Notes under the pieces: model-generated
What the model saw: only the letters and a program-made list of their open reading frames with translations
What the model was told of the DNA's origin: nothing
The model's database searches: none
Position numbers and translations under genes: made by a program
Shown: positions 26,047 through 34,149 of the stretch, one piece after another
How positions within the stretch are numbered: position 1 is the first letter of the stretch
Layout: each line of letters opens with the position of its first letter
Source of the DNA: JBEBGV01 sp040081265
GTDB lineage: Bacteria > Acidobacteriota > Vicinamibacteria > Vicinamibacterales > UBA2999
NCBI GenBank assembly: GCA_040081265.1
Contig: JBEBGV010000001.1
Coordinates: 1-64,000, forward strand
Length of the DNA: 64,000 bases
Direction of reading: 5' to 3'

Positions 26047-26072
26047 TTGGCCTTGATTTGGCTAAATTGGCC
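26047..26072. promoter_or_regulatory. TTGGC repeats upstream of the BREX operon
   Basis: TTGGCC (26047-26052), TTGGCT (26058-26063) and TTGGCC (26067-26072) are spaced 11 and 9 bp, close to one helical turn. The segment is AT-richer than its surroundings and lies 60-85 bp before the HTH gene. On the minus strand a TATGCT downstream could be a -10 box, but no good -35 is visible. The rest of the 25988-26312 gap has no supported gene. Confidence 0.4.
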
Positions 26073-26312
26073 CTGAGTCGACTCCAGTCGGTAAGTGCGA
26101 CGGGTTCGCGCGTGTCGGCGCGCCTGCGCCAAGCCGACGAAGGGCGAATCGATGAGAGTGTCAGCTGACCGACGTGCGCACTGCCAAGTAAATGTCGTGC
26201 GTGCGGTCGGTTAGCGCGTGATGTGTTGGAAGTCCAAGCGCCAGTCCGCTTGAATCAACCGTAGCCTTGGAGACATTCTGGAGACGTGAGAGCCTACTCT
26301 TCGGAACGGTCA

Positions 26313-27263
26313 CTACCAGGGCAGCGATAGCCCCATGCCCCTTAACTTCTCCTCAAACTCGTCACGTTCTCGATGACCTGTGAGTTTTCCCTCTCGTTGC
26401 TGCAACCAGCCAGCAGCTGATGCAATCTCTACGGCGATGGCAGCGTTACCCGCCGAAATTGCGGCAAGCACTTGCTGCTCTAGTCTTGAGAAAGAGAGTC
26501 CGTTGACCGCGTAATCGAGAAATGCCTCCCAAACGGTCGGACACCACCGCGCCACAACCCGCTCACCGATGACAGTGGCGTAATCTCGGATCTCATGCTG
26601 AGCGTGCGGGTCCATTCGCAAGCGCAAAAAATGCAAGAGATTGTGGAGGTTTATTTTCCAGTAAGCTTCTGTGTAGGTGGACAGAGGAAGATCTTTCCGA
26701 GCTTGCTCGCGTGCCACACCAGCAGCGAGGCGATCCTGGTAAGTGCTGCGAGCGAGTGCCTGCATCTCTAGTTCGCGGTCACTCAAAGCTGCCCCAGTCG
26801 CCAAATCAATCGGTCCAGAACTGCCCTGCTTATTGACGGAGCCCTGACGACGCCACTGGCCGGGAGCAGTCCGTTGCGCGGAATCAATGGCCACCGAGTA
26901 ACGGGTGGAATACTCATTAACGCTCGCGGTCCGATGTCGAATCCATTGCCGCCAGCAATCCATTGGCACTCTGATATGTAACTTGATTTCACACATCTCG
27001 AACGGCGTTGTGTGATGGTGGCGAAAGAGGTATCGGATGAGGCTCCTGTCCTCCTGAACCCTCTTCGTGCCGACACCATAGGAGACGCGAGCGGCCTGAA
27101 CTACTGACTCGTCGGACCCCATGTAATCAACCACTCTAACGAAGCCGTCATCTAGCACTCGAAATGGTTTGCCCAGGACATCATCCAGCGATGGCACACT
27201 CGGTCGGCGCACCGGAGCTGGGTCTATCGCTTTGTTTGATGCGCTGTCGTGTTCCTGTGCCAT
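26313..27263 (-). CDS. thyX: Flavin-dependent thymidylate synthase ThyX
   Basis: ThyX makes dTMP from dUMP using methylene-tetrahydrofolate, FAD and NADPH. The signature RHR-x7-S is present as RHRTASVNEYS. Other family marks are VVDYMGSDESVVQAARVSYG, FRHHHTTPFEMCEIKLHIRVP, the dUMP-binding YTEAYWKINLHNLLHFLRLR and the final AFLDYAVNGLSFSR. The ATG at 27263 gives 316 residues; a GTG at 27317 would overlap the upstream gene. It is somewhat longer than many ThyX proteins because of a C-terminal extension. It is the last gene of a four-gene operon with a TIGR04255 protein and two unknown proteins. That context is unusual for a housekeeping thymidylate synthase. Confidence 0.93.
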   Translation of the reverse strand: MAQEHDSASNKAIDPAPVRRPSVPSLDDVLGKPFRVLDDGFVRVVDYMGSDESVVQAARVSYGVGTKRVQEDRSLIRYLFRHHHTTPFEMCEIKLHIRVPMDCWRQWIRHRTASVNEYSTRYSVAIDSAQRTAPGQWRRQGSVNKQGSSGPIDLATGAALSDRELEMQALARSTYQDRLAAGVAREQARKDLPLSTYTEAYWKINLHNLLHFLRLRMDPHAQHEIRDYATVIGERVVARWCPTVWEAFLDYAVNGLSFSRLEQQVLAAISAGNAAIAVEIASAAGWLQQREGKLTGHRERDEFEEKLRGMGLSLPW

Positions 27264-27292
27264 GAAGATCTCGTGAGGCGCTGAGCCACAGG

Positions 27293-27874
27293 CTACCTGC
27301 GAACGCGCTGGCGGCACCAGTTGGCCAGTTTCGACATCAATGCTCGTGCCGGATCAACGAGGTCGGAAAAGGCGTGCTGTTCTGACTGCAGCTGAGCCGA
27401 CGGGATAGGTTGGATCGTGCCGTACTTGCCGAACAGGAAGCGAAGGTGGAGCGCCGTAGAGTAATCATCCCTGGGCTCTTCTAACAGCGCGTGTGCGTGA
27501 TAAGGGTTTTCCGCCAACCCCTCCCCGCCAATTGGCGAAGGGACGATCGGTAGTTTAGGACCTTTGGGAGGGCTGGTTAGTGTCTCGGCTCGTAACGCAA
27601 CCCATCCATTGAATTGTTTGGGCTTTTGGAATGTTTGGGAAGCAGCGATGCCCCTTGGCAGGAGATAGCTGATTACGCGCCTATCGACGCTAGAGCGACC
27701 GAGACGATCTAGGGAGAACTCGTTCGTCCGAGTCTCCTGGAAGTTACGGAGATCGAGACCGTCAAAGTGCTTCTGGGTCGACGCGCCGGCCAGCATTGGC
27801 TCATCGAATAACCGACGTCCAAGCTGTTCGTTCTTGCCTACTGGTTCTTCACTTCCCGGAAGCCAAGTCGCCAT
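27293..27874 (-). CDS. Hypothetical protein in the thyX operon
   Basis: This is a 193-residue soluble protein, rather rich in L, R and P, with no membrane helix. Recognisable only as segments such as DRRVISYLLPRGIAAS, GWVALRAETLTS and HLRFLFGKYGTIQPIP. I know no family. The ATG at 27874 lies inside the upstream gene (26-bp overlap), and thyX begins 29 bp after its stop, so it is co-transcribed with both. Because it always stays in the frame between two protein-coding neighbours and has normal codon use, it is probably real. Confidence 0.6.
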   Translation of the reverse strand: MATWLPGSEEPVGKNEQLGRRLFDEPMLAGASTQKHFDGLDLRNFQETRTNEFSLDRLGRSSVDRRVISYLLPRGIAASQTFQKPKQFNGWVALRAETLTSPPKGPKLPIVPSPIGGEGLAENPYHAHALLEEPRDDYSTALHLRFLFGKYGTIQPIPSAQLQSEQHAFSDLVDPARALMSKLANWCRQRVRR

Positions 27875-28418
27875 GCGCTCCGGTCATCAGCGGCTGCATA
27901 ACCTGCGTCAGCTCACGACGAAGGTCTCCAGGTAATAAGATCTTCCTTTGAATTGCAACTTCATCGACAGCCGCAAAGAGAACAACGAAGTGTTGCGAAA
28001 CCACCGTGGTCAAAGAGCCATGTGGAGCCTTGAATTCCGCAACCAAGTCTCCTTGTCTCGAACTGTAAACATACGGTTCGCTCGGCAGTAGGTCTGCAGC
28101 CTCACGGAAGAAATCGTTGGCTGCTGCGGCAACCTCTTGCTTCAGCCAGCGACCGTCTTCACTGAAGCCCTCGCTGTCGCGGTCAATCGATGCATTGATC
28201 ACGCGCTCGGTCTCTTCCAGCCAGTTTGGAGGCAGTTGCTGCGGCCGGTAAACCTCCGCATCGGGTAGACGCGCCTCGGAGAATATTTCACGCTCGCGAG
28301 GTTGAATGAGCCGTCTATATCTTGCCAATATGGCAACCTGCGTTTCGGACGGCAACCAACCTCCACCGCTCCCGAGTTGTTCAAACGAAACTGTTGAAGC
28401 CGCCGTGCCACTGATCAT
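27849..28418 (-). CDS. Hypothetical protein in the thyX operon
   Basis: This 189-residue protein has no signal or membrane segment. The N-terminal part contains WLPSETQVAILARYRRLIQP; the middle ERVINASIDRDSEGF and the end HFVVLFAAVDEVAIQRKILLP look like a mixed alpha/beta fold. No family is recognised. Its ATG follows the TIGR04255 stop directly (TGA-ATG), indicating coupled translation, and its end overlaps the next gene by 26 bp. Confidence 0.6.
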   Translation of the reverse strand: MISGTAASTVSFEQLGSGGGWLPSETQVAILARYRRLIQPREREIFSEARLPDAEVYRPQQLPPNWLEETERVINASIDRDSEGFSEDGRWLKQEVAAAANDFFREAADLLPSEPYVYSSRQGDLVAEFKAPHGSLTTVVSQHFVVLFAAVDEVAIQRKILLPGDLRRELTQVMQPLMTGAHGDLASGK

Positions 28419-29177
28419 TCACTTCTCCATTAACTCTTGGACCGTGTTCGGCTTCAGGAGCCGGAAGAACTGCTCCTTCTCACGTGTATGGGCAACTTCC
28501 AGCCATGCCTTGGCATCCTCTGCGCTCTTGATTCTGGCTGATGGTTTCGTGAATACGTCGACGTCAATCACAACAGCAGTACCCTCGGGAAGACTCCCGG
28601 TTACGAAGTCGGCGGCAGCTATTCGAACCGTACAGTCGGTATCGTCATGAACGTTGGTAGTGAAGTTCACATTGCTGCTTTCAGGAATGCTCTGCCCGGC
28701 AACCGAAACCGTCATGTTCAGGTCCAAGATTCCGTCGACTCGATGGACTGCGGGCTTTAGGCCGTTGATGTACCGCAATCCGAGTCGTCGGATGTTCGCT
28801 TTCCCGGCTTTGCTAAATAGCCCATCGATTGTTTCGAAAAGCTGGCCTCGAAATACCTGCCACCCAGGGTAGGGAGCTAACTGGTGATACGAGAGAACGT
28901 GTTCACCGATTCTTACCTTGCGATTGCGCTCAAGGTCGGCGAGTTCGAGCCAAGGGCTGTATCTAAGGTTGCGATCCGACTGTCTGACTACTGCTGGTAT
29001 TTCAGAGATCGGCAGGCGGCGTTGATGGAAGTTATTCCAAGCAGAATGGTCCGCTAGTCGACCGAGAAGAATCTCGGGGATGGTCTGTGAATCGAAGCGA
29101 ATTTCGAGCAGGGCCTCGACGATCGCGTCTTGCTTTAACTTCTCGGGCACGGTCTTAATGCCGCTCGCGTGTATCAC
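28419..29177 (-). CDS. TIGR04255 family protein
   Basis: About 252 residues from a GTG at 29177 that follows GGAGAG; a GTG at 29150 or a TTG at 29222 are alternatives. The family pattern is clear: EKLKQDAIVEALLEIRF near the start, WLELADLERNRKVRIGEHVLSYH, then the diagnostic RRLGLRYINGLKP and a beta-rich C-terminal half ending KEQFFRLLKPN. TIGR04255 proteins are scattered in bacteria and archaea, often in accessory regions, with no established function. Here the gene heads an operon of two unknown proteins and ThyX. Confidence 0.75.
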   Translation of the reverse strand: MIHASGIKTVPEKLKQDAIVEALLEIRFDSQTIPEILLGRLADHSAWNNFHQRRLPISEIPAVVRQSDRNLRYSPWLELADLERNRKVRIGEHVLSYHQLAPYPGWQVFRGQLFETIDGLFSKAGKANIRRLGLRYINGLKPAVHRVDGILDLNMTVSVAGQSIPESSNVNFTTNVHDDTDCTVRIAAADFVTGSLPEGTAVVIDVDVFTKPSARIKSAEDAKAWLEVAHTREKEQFFRLLKPNTVQELMEK

Positions 29178-29548
29178 GCCATCGCTCTCCAACTCAGTCA
29201 CAGAAACCCATCGAACAGACAAACGGTGCCGTGCAGCATTCTGATGTTCTGTCAGAGTTTAGGACGTTGGATCGATCGTGTCGATCCCCCCTGCCCGGGG
29301 ATGCCGAGAAGAACGCGAAGCTTCACAACCTCCTTTGGACGCTCAGGGTCGCCGAGAAGATCGTTTGGGAAGCAGAAGAGGCCAGTCCTGGCCATCGAAG
29401 GTCGATCGGGAAGAATCCGACATGTTACTGGCGTCCTGTCTGTGCTTCCCCGACTTCTGCCCTTCCCTGATCAGACCTACCAATCTGATGTTGATGAACC
29501 CCGGACCGGGAGGCCAGAACGACCGCCGATCCAGGGCGAAAGTAGCTG
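29178..29548. other. Gap without a supported gene
   Basis: Short frames on both strands have no domain or ribosome site. It holds the promoter side of the TIGR04255 operon and otherwise looks like degraded sequence. Confidence 0.35.
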
Positions 29549-29701
29549 TTAGGCCGGTGGGGATTGTTGGACCTGTCGCCGCCAACGCTTCACGGTCGAT
29601 CGAGATACACCCAGCCTGATTGCGGCGATCTCGCGCGTGAGCCCCTCGACGGCTCTGAGGCGTTCAACCGGTACCCGCACCCGAGGAAGACCGCGGGTCA
29701 C
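29549..29701 (-). pseudogene. HTH remnant of a resolvase/transposase-like gene
   Basis: Fifty codons from a GTG give GLPRVRVPVERLRAVEGL followed by TREIAAIRLGVSRSTVKRW: a helix-turn-helix like the C-terminal domain of serine resolvases or IS transposases. The catalytic part is missing. Just upstream is GATTTGGGGACAGAGACTGT, a sequence of the kind seen at repetitive-element ends. Confidence 0.45.
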
Positions 29702-29767
29702 CGTCCCGAATTGAACTGATTTGGGGACAGAGACTGTCTAGAGCGAAAGGTATGTCCGGCGAAGACT

Positions 29768-29890
29768 TCAGCCCTGGGCGAAACAGGGAGGATTTTGGAA
29801 CAGCGGCTCGCTCCCGCGCATCCGCCCCCGATCCGAATTGATCGCCAGAAGTTGGCTCACATAGTCCTCGACCGTCAAGTTAGACAGCAC
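29768..29890 (-). CDS. Possible small ORF after the RepB-like gene
   Basis: Forty codons starting (GTG) LSNLTVEDYVSQLLAINSD. Composition is protein-like and it follows the RepB-like gene on the same strand by about 70 bp. No family and no clear ribosome site, so it may be a fragment. Confidence 0.25.
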   Translation of the reverse strand: MLSNLTVEDYVSQLLAINSDRGRMRGSEPLFQNPPCFAQG

Positions 29891-29959
29891 GGCGCCTCAA
29901 CGCGGCGCGTCGACGAACTGCTGAACGACGGCTGCAAGTCGTTCGACAGCATCACGCGG

Positions 29960-30865
29960 TCAGCTCGCACCTGCCTGATCGAGCGACGCCGCGGAGATGA
30001 TTGCGGTGAACTCGGTCAGAATCTCTGGATGCTGTTGCGTGAGATAGCGTTTGATGTTTCGGTTGGCGAGGAGTTTCGCAAGGTAGGCAGCCGCGATCAC
30101 CAACTGGAGCACGTCCTCACCGTACTGGGCCTCTACGAGCTTTAGGTCTCGTTCGACCGTTTCCATCTCGCGTTCCATCCGAGCCATCTGCTCCGACGTG
30201 AGGCCGGCGACACGCTTTGGCTGGTCCGATTTCACTAGGTCGATCTGTTTGGTGCCGGCCAAGAGGGCCTTGGCATAGCTCGTCGTGTAGTTCCCAACGC
30301 TGCCCATGAGTTCGGCCACCTCGACTTGACGCATCGGCTTCATCTTTCGAAGCACGTCAAATGTTGTGGGATTAACCGATTTGTCTTTAAGGATCTCGAC
30401 CACCTCCGGACAGATGCTCGTCAGCATCAATCGCCGCCGCTTGATGGCCTTTACATCGAGATTCAGCGCTCGCCCGAGCTTCTCTTCCGAGACGCCGCGC
30501 TTGATAGCGCGAACAATCATGTAGTGCTCTTGTATCGTGGCCAGGCGGCTAATACGTTTGTTATAGGTGAACGCCTCATCGTCGGTCGCGATGAGGCAAC
30601 GAACATCGCTCGCTCCAGCATCAACGAGAATCGTGTAACGCAGATGGCCATCCAGGAGAACATATCGATCCCGGCGTTCACGCGAACGCGTCACGATGAG
30701 CGGTTCAATTACACCCACCTCGGCGATCGAGTGCGCGATCACTTTGTACTTGCTGGAGTGCTTCAGTGTGTCGGGGACCACGTGGACAGGCAATAGCGCA
30801 CCGAGTGGAATGGCGACAGCTTCCCGGTCGAACGCGAGCGTGACCTCCCGCTTCACCTCAGGCAC
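29960..30865 (-). CDS. ParB/RepB-like protein with RepB C-terminal domain
   Basis: About 301 residues from a GTG at 30865 that overlaps the previous gene's stop by 8 bp. The N-terminal part is ParB-like: IAHSIAEVGVIEPLIV, a DGHLRYTIL version of the ParB DGHRR-type motif, and a central HTH (EEKLGRALNLDVKAIKRR). The C-terminal half fits the plasmid-partitioning RepB domain (PTTFDVLRKMKPMRQVEVAELM; then a charged helix). ParB-family proteins bind DNA and often CTP. It is the third gene of a recombinase-ParB-RepB set. Confidence 0.8.
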   Translation of the reverse strand: MPEVKREVTLAFDREAVAIPLGALLPVHVVPDTLKHSSKYKVIAHSIAEVGVIEPLIVTRSRERRDRYVLLDGHLRYTILVDAGASDVRCLIATDDEAFTYNKRISRLATIQEHYMIVRAIKRGVSEEKLGRALNLDVKAIKRRRLMLTSICPEVVEILKDKSVNPTTFDVLRKMKPMRQVEVAELMGSVGNYTTSYAKALLAGTKQIDLVKSDQPKRVAGLTSEQMARMEREMETVERDLKLVEAQYGEDVLQLVIAAAYLAKLLANRNIKRYLTQQHPEILTEFTAIISAASLDQAGAS

Positions 30866-31739
30866 GTCCGGTGCCCAGCCGTTCAGCGAGCGGACGCGGC
30901 ATGCTGACGATCCCCTCCGCTCGAAGCAAGGTGGTGAAGTGCTCGTCAGCCAGGAGCCGGCGTAAACCATTCACCAGAAACAGTAGCCGGCGTTGGCTCA
31001 CGGCTGCCTTTCTTACCAGCAACTTCTGGCGCTCTGTCTCCTTCCGGTACGCGCGAACTAGCGCGTCCGCACTGACCGGCCTCTTGAGGTTACGGCCAGA
31101 CACACCCCGTTGCCGAGTCGTCTTACCGGTCAAATTGCGCTGTTCAATGATTCGGCGAATTGCGAGCACCTGATTACCAGGGAGCGTGCGCTTCTCGTAG
31201 GCTTCTGCGAGTGCCTGTTGCACGTCTTCGTCCTTCGCTCGCGCGATTTCCATGGCGATGCTCGGCGGAATGACACCGCGATCGACGCCGGCAAGGAGTC
31301 GTTCCTCCCCGTGATCCAGCAGATAACTGATGGCGGAGACATATTCATCGCTGACCCCGATCTTGCCGGCGATGACGGTGGTCGAATAGCCACGGTCCCG
31401 CAGTTCTCCGATGTTTCTCATCAGCTCGGTGGGTGTGTGGTGCCTGCGCGCCAGATTTTCCACCAGGCTCATGATGAAACAGTCTTCGGGAGTCGCCGTG
31501 ATCACGAGCGCCGGAATGTGCGTCTGCTGGAGGGCCATGAACGCTTCAAGCCGACCCTGTCCGCACACGAGGTCAAAGCCGGACCCGTCTGCACGCGCGG
31601 CCACCGTAATCGGTTTCTTGAGGCCAAGCCGTTCGACACTCTCGACGAGCTCGTTCAAGCTCTTCCTATTTCGTACGCGTGGATTTAGCACAGAAATAGC
31701 ATCCACTGCGATCATTTGGACGGCGGTTGGTGCGGTCAT
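30858..31739 (-). CDS. ParB/RepB/Spo0J-family protein
   Basis: This is a 293-residue ParB-like protein. The N-terminal ParB/Srx domain (residues 8-105) has LVESVERLGLKKPITV, the CTP/phosphate-binding CGQGRLEAF (59-67) and VENLARRHHTP (93-103). A KorB/HTH part follows (TVIAGKIGVSDEYVSAISYLL), and a basic C-terminal region. Overlaps of 4 bp with the recombinase gene and 8 bp with the RepB-like gene show a tightly coupled operon. Such ParB pairs beside large recombinases are found in genomic islands; they may regulate recombination or help maintain an excised circle. Confidence 0.85.
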   Translation of the reverse strand: MTAPTAVQMIAVDAISVLNPRVRNRKSLNELVESVERLGLKKPITVAARADGSGFDLVCGQGRLEAFMALQQTHIPALVITATPEDCFIMSLVENLARRHHTPTELMRNIGELRDRGYSTTVIAGKIGVSDEYVSAISYLLDHGEERLLAGVDRGVIPPSIAMEIARAKDEDVQQALAEAYEKRTLPGNQVLAIRRIIEQRNLTGKTTRQRGVSGRNLKRPVSADALVRAYRKETERQKLLVRKAAVSQRRLLFLVNGLRRLLADEHFTTLLRAEGIVSMPRPLAERLGTGRA

Positions 31740-33304
31740 GCCGCCCCGCGGACTGGCGAACGGGCCGCCAAATGAAACAGATAGTCGAGGGATTCGAAGC
31801 GGTACGAGTCAAGACTGACGCCGTTATCCTCTCCGACCCGAAGACATGGGGTGTGGGTATCGAGACGTGGCAATAGGTAGTAGTCCAGGGCGTCCCGATT
31901 CGCAGGGTCCATCCGCACAACGACGGTCACGTCGGGTTGTAGGCCAGCATCCAGTCGAATCTTCCACCGCAGCGCACCAGTCGCCGTTTGCATCGATCTA
32001 CTCAGCACGATGGAGATCGTGAATTCGTCGTTCACATGCACGAGGTCAGTCTCTGGATCCACGTGTACGGTGCCACCGAGCGTCCGGATCTCGGCTAGGG
32101 TCGCCTGAACCAGCTCGGGGTGAAGCGCACGCAACCGACGGTTGATGTCGATGTAGTGATAATCGCGACGTGGCGTGTAGCCGATGAGTCGATACGCCTC
32201 CAACAGGCTCCCAAACCGCGACCGATAGGCAGAGGTCGAAGGCATGTCGTCGCGCTCGTCGATGACGAGACCGGAGAGCCAGCCGCGCTCGGAGAGGAGT
32301 GTCTTGAGACCTGCCAGCATCTCTGGATCGCTCCATCGACGATGACGCTCCTCGACAATCCGCCGCACTGCCAAGAACAGAGTCATATCGACGACAGGCG
32401 CGAAGGCCCCTTCGGCGCGAACCCACATCTCGGGAGGGTTAATGACCCGCTTCTGCTTGAGTTTGAAGGACACATGGTTATAGACGTTGTTGCCGGCATA
32501 CTTCTCGTTGGTGAGCACTTGGTGCACGGTTCCACGCGTCCAGGGGCGGCCCAGGTCGGTATGAACCCCCTCCGAATTAAGAGCGTCGGCGATTTGCCGT
32601 TCCGTCATACCGTCTGTCAGAAACATGCGATACATGCGACGGACAAGAGCGACTTCTTCGGGCGGGCCTGGAACCAAGACCACGCGGTCGGTTTGCAGGC
32701 TCTTATGCATCCCGCGCGCGAGTTCGGCCTTTGGTGCCCGATGCTCATCGAGGAGCTGACGGCGTAAACCAAAGCCAGCAATGCCGCCCTGCCGGAACCC
32801 CAGGCTAATCAGACGGCATTGGCCGGCGAAGACCTTAGCCGAGAGCTCGCGGCTGTACTCGCCAGCCATAGCCCGCTTCATGCCCTTGATGATGGTGGCG
32901 CTCAGGCTCCCATCGTTCTCGAACTGTTCAGCGCAATAGTGGACATTGATTCCAGCGCCTTTGCAGATGTACTCGTAGTACGCACTCTCATCAGCATCCT
33001 GAAAGCGACCCCATCTGCTGACGTCATAGACGAGTACGGCGTTGAAGTCAGTTGCTCCGCTCCGCACATCATCGATGAGCCGTTTGAGCGCGTCTCGGCC
33101 GTCTAGCCGCAATCCGCTCTTGCCGTGATCGGCATAGGTTCGCACGATGGCGAACCCACGCTGCGCGGCATAGCGGGCGATGGCATCGGCCTGGTTCTCG
33201 GTCGAGTATCGCTGGTGCTCCGTGGACATTCGGACATACTGGGCGGCTCGGATACGTGTACCCGGCGACAGTTCATTCCCCGACTCTCGTTGTTCTATGG
33301 TCAC
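31736..33304 (-). CDS. Large serine recombinase
   Basis: This 522-residue site-specific recombinase carries the catalytic serine S27 (in YVRMSTEHQRYS) and the resolvase-domain arginines and FNAVLVYDVSRWGRF. The Recombinase domain follows (IADALNSEGVHTDLGRPWTRGTVHQ, NEKYAGNNVYN). The C-terminal part, about residues 330-520, is longer than a resolvase but lacks the classic zinc ribbon with four cysteines, which is missing or replaced. It is the first gene of the recombinase-ParB-RepB operon and is divergent from the small gene at 33383. Large serine recombinases integrate and excise phages and islands; attachment sites for this one are not identified here. Confidence 0.9.
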   Translation of the reverse strand: MTIEQRESGNELSPGTRIRAAQYVRMSTEHQRYSTENQADAIARYAAQRGFAIVRTYADHGKSGLRLDGRDALKRLIDDVRSGATDFNAVLVYDVSRWGRFQDADESAYYEYICKGAGINVHYCAEQFENDGSLSATIIKGMKRAMAGEYSRELSAKVFAGQCRLISLGFRQGGIAGFGLRRQLLDEHRAPKAELARGMHKSLQTDRVVLVPGPPEEVALVRRMYRMFLTDGMTERQIADALNSEGVHTDLGRPWTRGTVHQVLTNEKYAGNNVYNHVSFKLKQKRVINPPEMWVRAEGAFAPVVDMTLFLAVRRIVEERHRRWSDPEMLAGLKTLLSERGWLSGLVIDERDDMPSTSAYRSRFGSLLEAYRLIGYTPRRDYHYIDINRRLRALHPELVQATLAEIRTLGGTVHVDPETDLVHVNDEFTISIVLSRSMQTATGALRWKIRLDAGLQPDVTVVVRMDPANRDALDYYLLPRLDTHTPCLRVGEDNGVSLDSYRFESLDYLFHLAARSPVRGAA

Positions 33305-33382
33305 GGCTACGCCTACTGGAAGCAGGGCTCACGACCCATTCAGTGAGCCTCAGAAGCGTCAGGCTATGCGACGGAGGCGCAG

Positions 33383-33739
33383 ATGTCGTTGACAAAAGTA
33401 GACCGAAAAGATCAGTCCGGAAATGGAACAAACATTCCGGTGCGTTTCGCGGCGGAAGTGGCGTCTGCGCTGCGTCGCGAGTACGGTGACTCGCGAGCGG
33501 CCCTGAAGACGATCGTGGCCCTGACCGGTACCAACGAGCGCGCCGTGAAGAATTGGTTCAACGCCAAGAACGGTCCGAGTGGCACGTCGCTCATCGTGCT
33601 CTGTCGTCAGTCTGACGAGGTCTTCGAGACGATACTGCGCCTGGCTGGTCGGAGTGCACACCTAAAGATGAAGAAACTGGTAGCAGCCAAGGAAGTGCTG
33701 GTGAAGATGCTCGTACTCCTCAGCGAGCTGGAGGATTGA
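33383..33739 (+). CDS. Small HTH-like protein divergent from the recombinase
   Basis: This is a 118-residue basic protein. The middle (RAALKTIVALTGTNERAVKNWFNAKNGP) looks like a helix-turn-helix, with the WFNAKNGPSG segment recurring in small phage and island proteins. The ATG follows GGAGGCGCAG. It is divergent from the recombinase, separated by 78 bp that must hold both promoters, so it may regulate it. Family name not known. Confidence 0.65.
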   Translation: MSLTKVDRKDQSGNGTNIPVRFAAEVASALRREYGDSRAALKTIVALTGTNERAVKNWFNAKNGPSGTSLIVLCRQSDEVFETILRLAGRSAHLKMKKLVAAKEVLVKMLVLLSELED

Positions 33740-33830
33740 GAGTCCCGAATGGAGCCGGCCCAAGCACGGAGGTTGCCTAGGCCGGAGGTGTGGCAGCGAC
33801 GGTCTTCAGTTTGAGAGCAGGAGCAGTAGG

Positions 33831-34148
33831 TCAAGGCGAACAAGTTCGCGACAGGTACTCGACCACAATTCGCAGGTGGCCATCTCGGATTGGCTTCCTT
33901 CCGCGATCGTTCAGATGACAACTGAGAATCTGCGACGCTGCAAGATTCTCGAAGCGAACAACGAGCGCCCTTAACACTTCCTTCGCCGCGTCGAAGCTGA
34001 TTCGGTGTGCGGGCACGTGTTCATGAAACAGCGGCTCGAAGACACCTTGATTGTATCGACGCAGCTTGAAGCACTTCTGCTTCGGCACGAGGTCTTCGCA
34101 CAACTGGAAACCGGAAGACAGTGGTTTGTGGGGTTCAGCCGAAGTCAC
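33831..34148 (-). CDS. Hypothetical protein, second gene of a pair
   Basis: This 105-residue protein starts at a GTG just after the stop of the larger upstream gene (34150). It contains FKLRRYNQGVFEPLFHEHVPAHRI and HLRIVVEYLSRTCS. No family recognised. Coupled translation with 34150-34842 suggests the two work together. Confidence 0.5.
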   Translation of the reverse strand: MTSAEPHKPLSSGFQLCEDLVPKQKCFKLRRYNQGVFEPLFHEHVPAHRISFDAAKEVLRALVVRFENLAASQILSCHLNDRGRKPIRDGHLRIVVEYLSRTCSP

Positions 34149-34149
34149 C

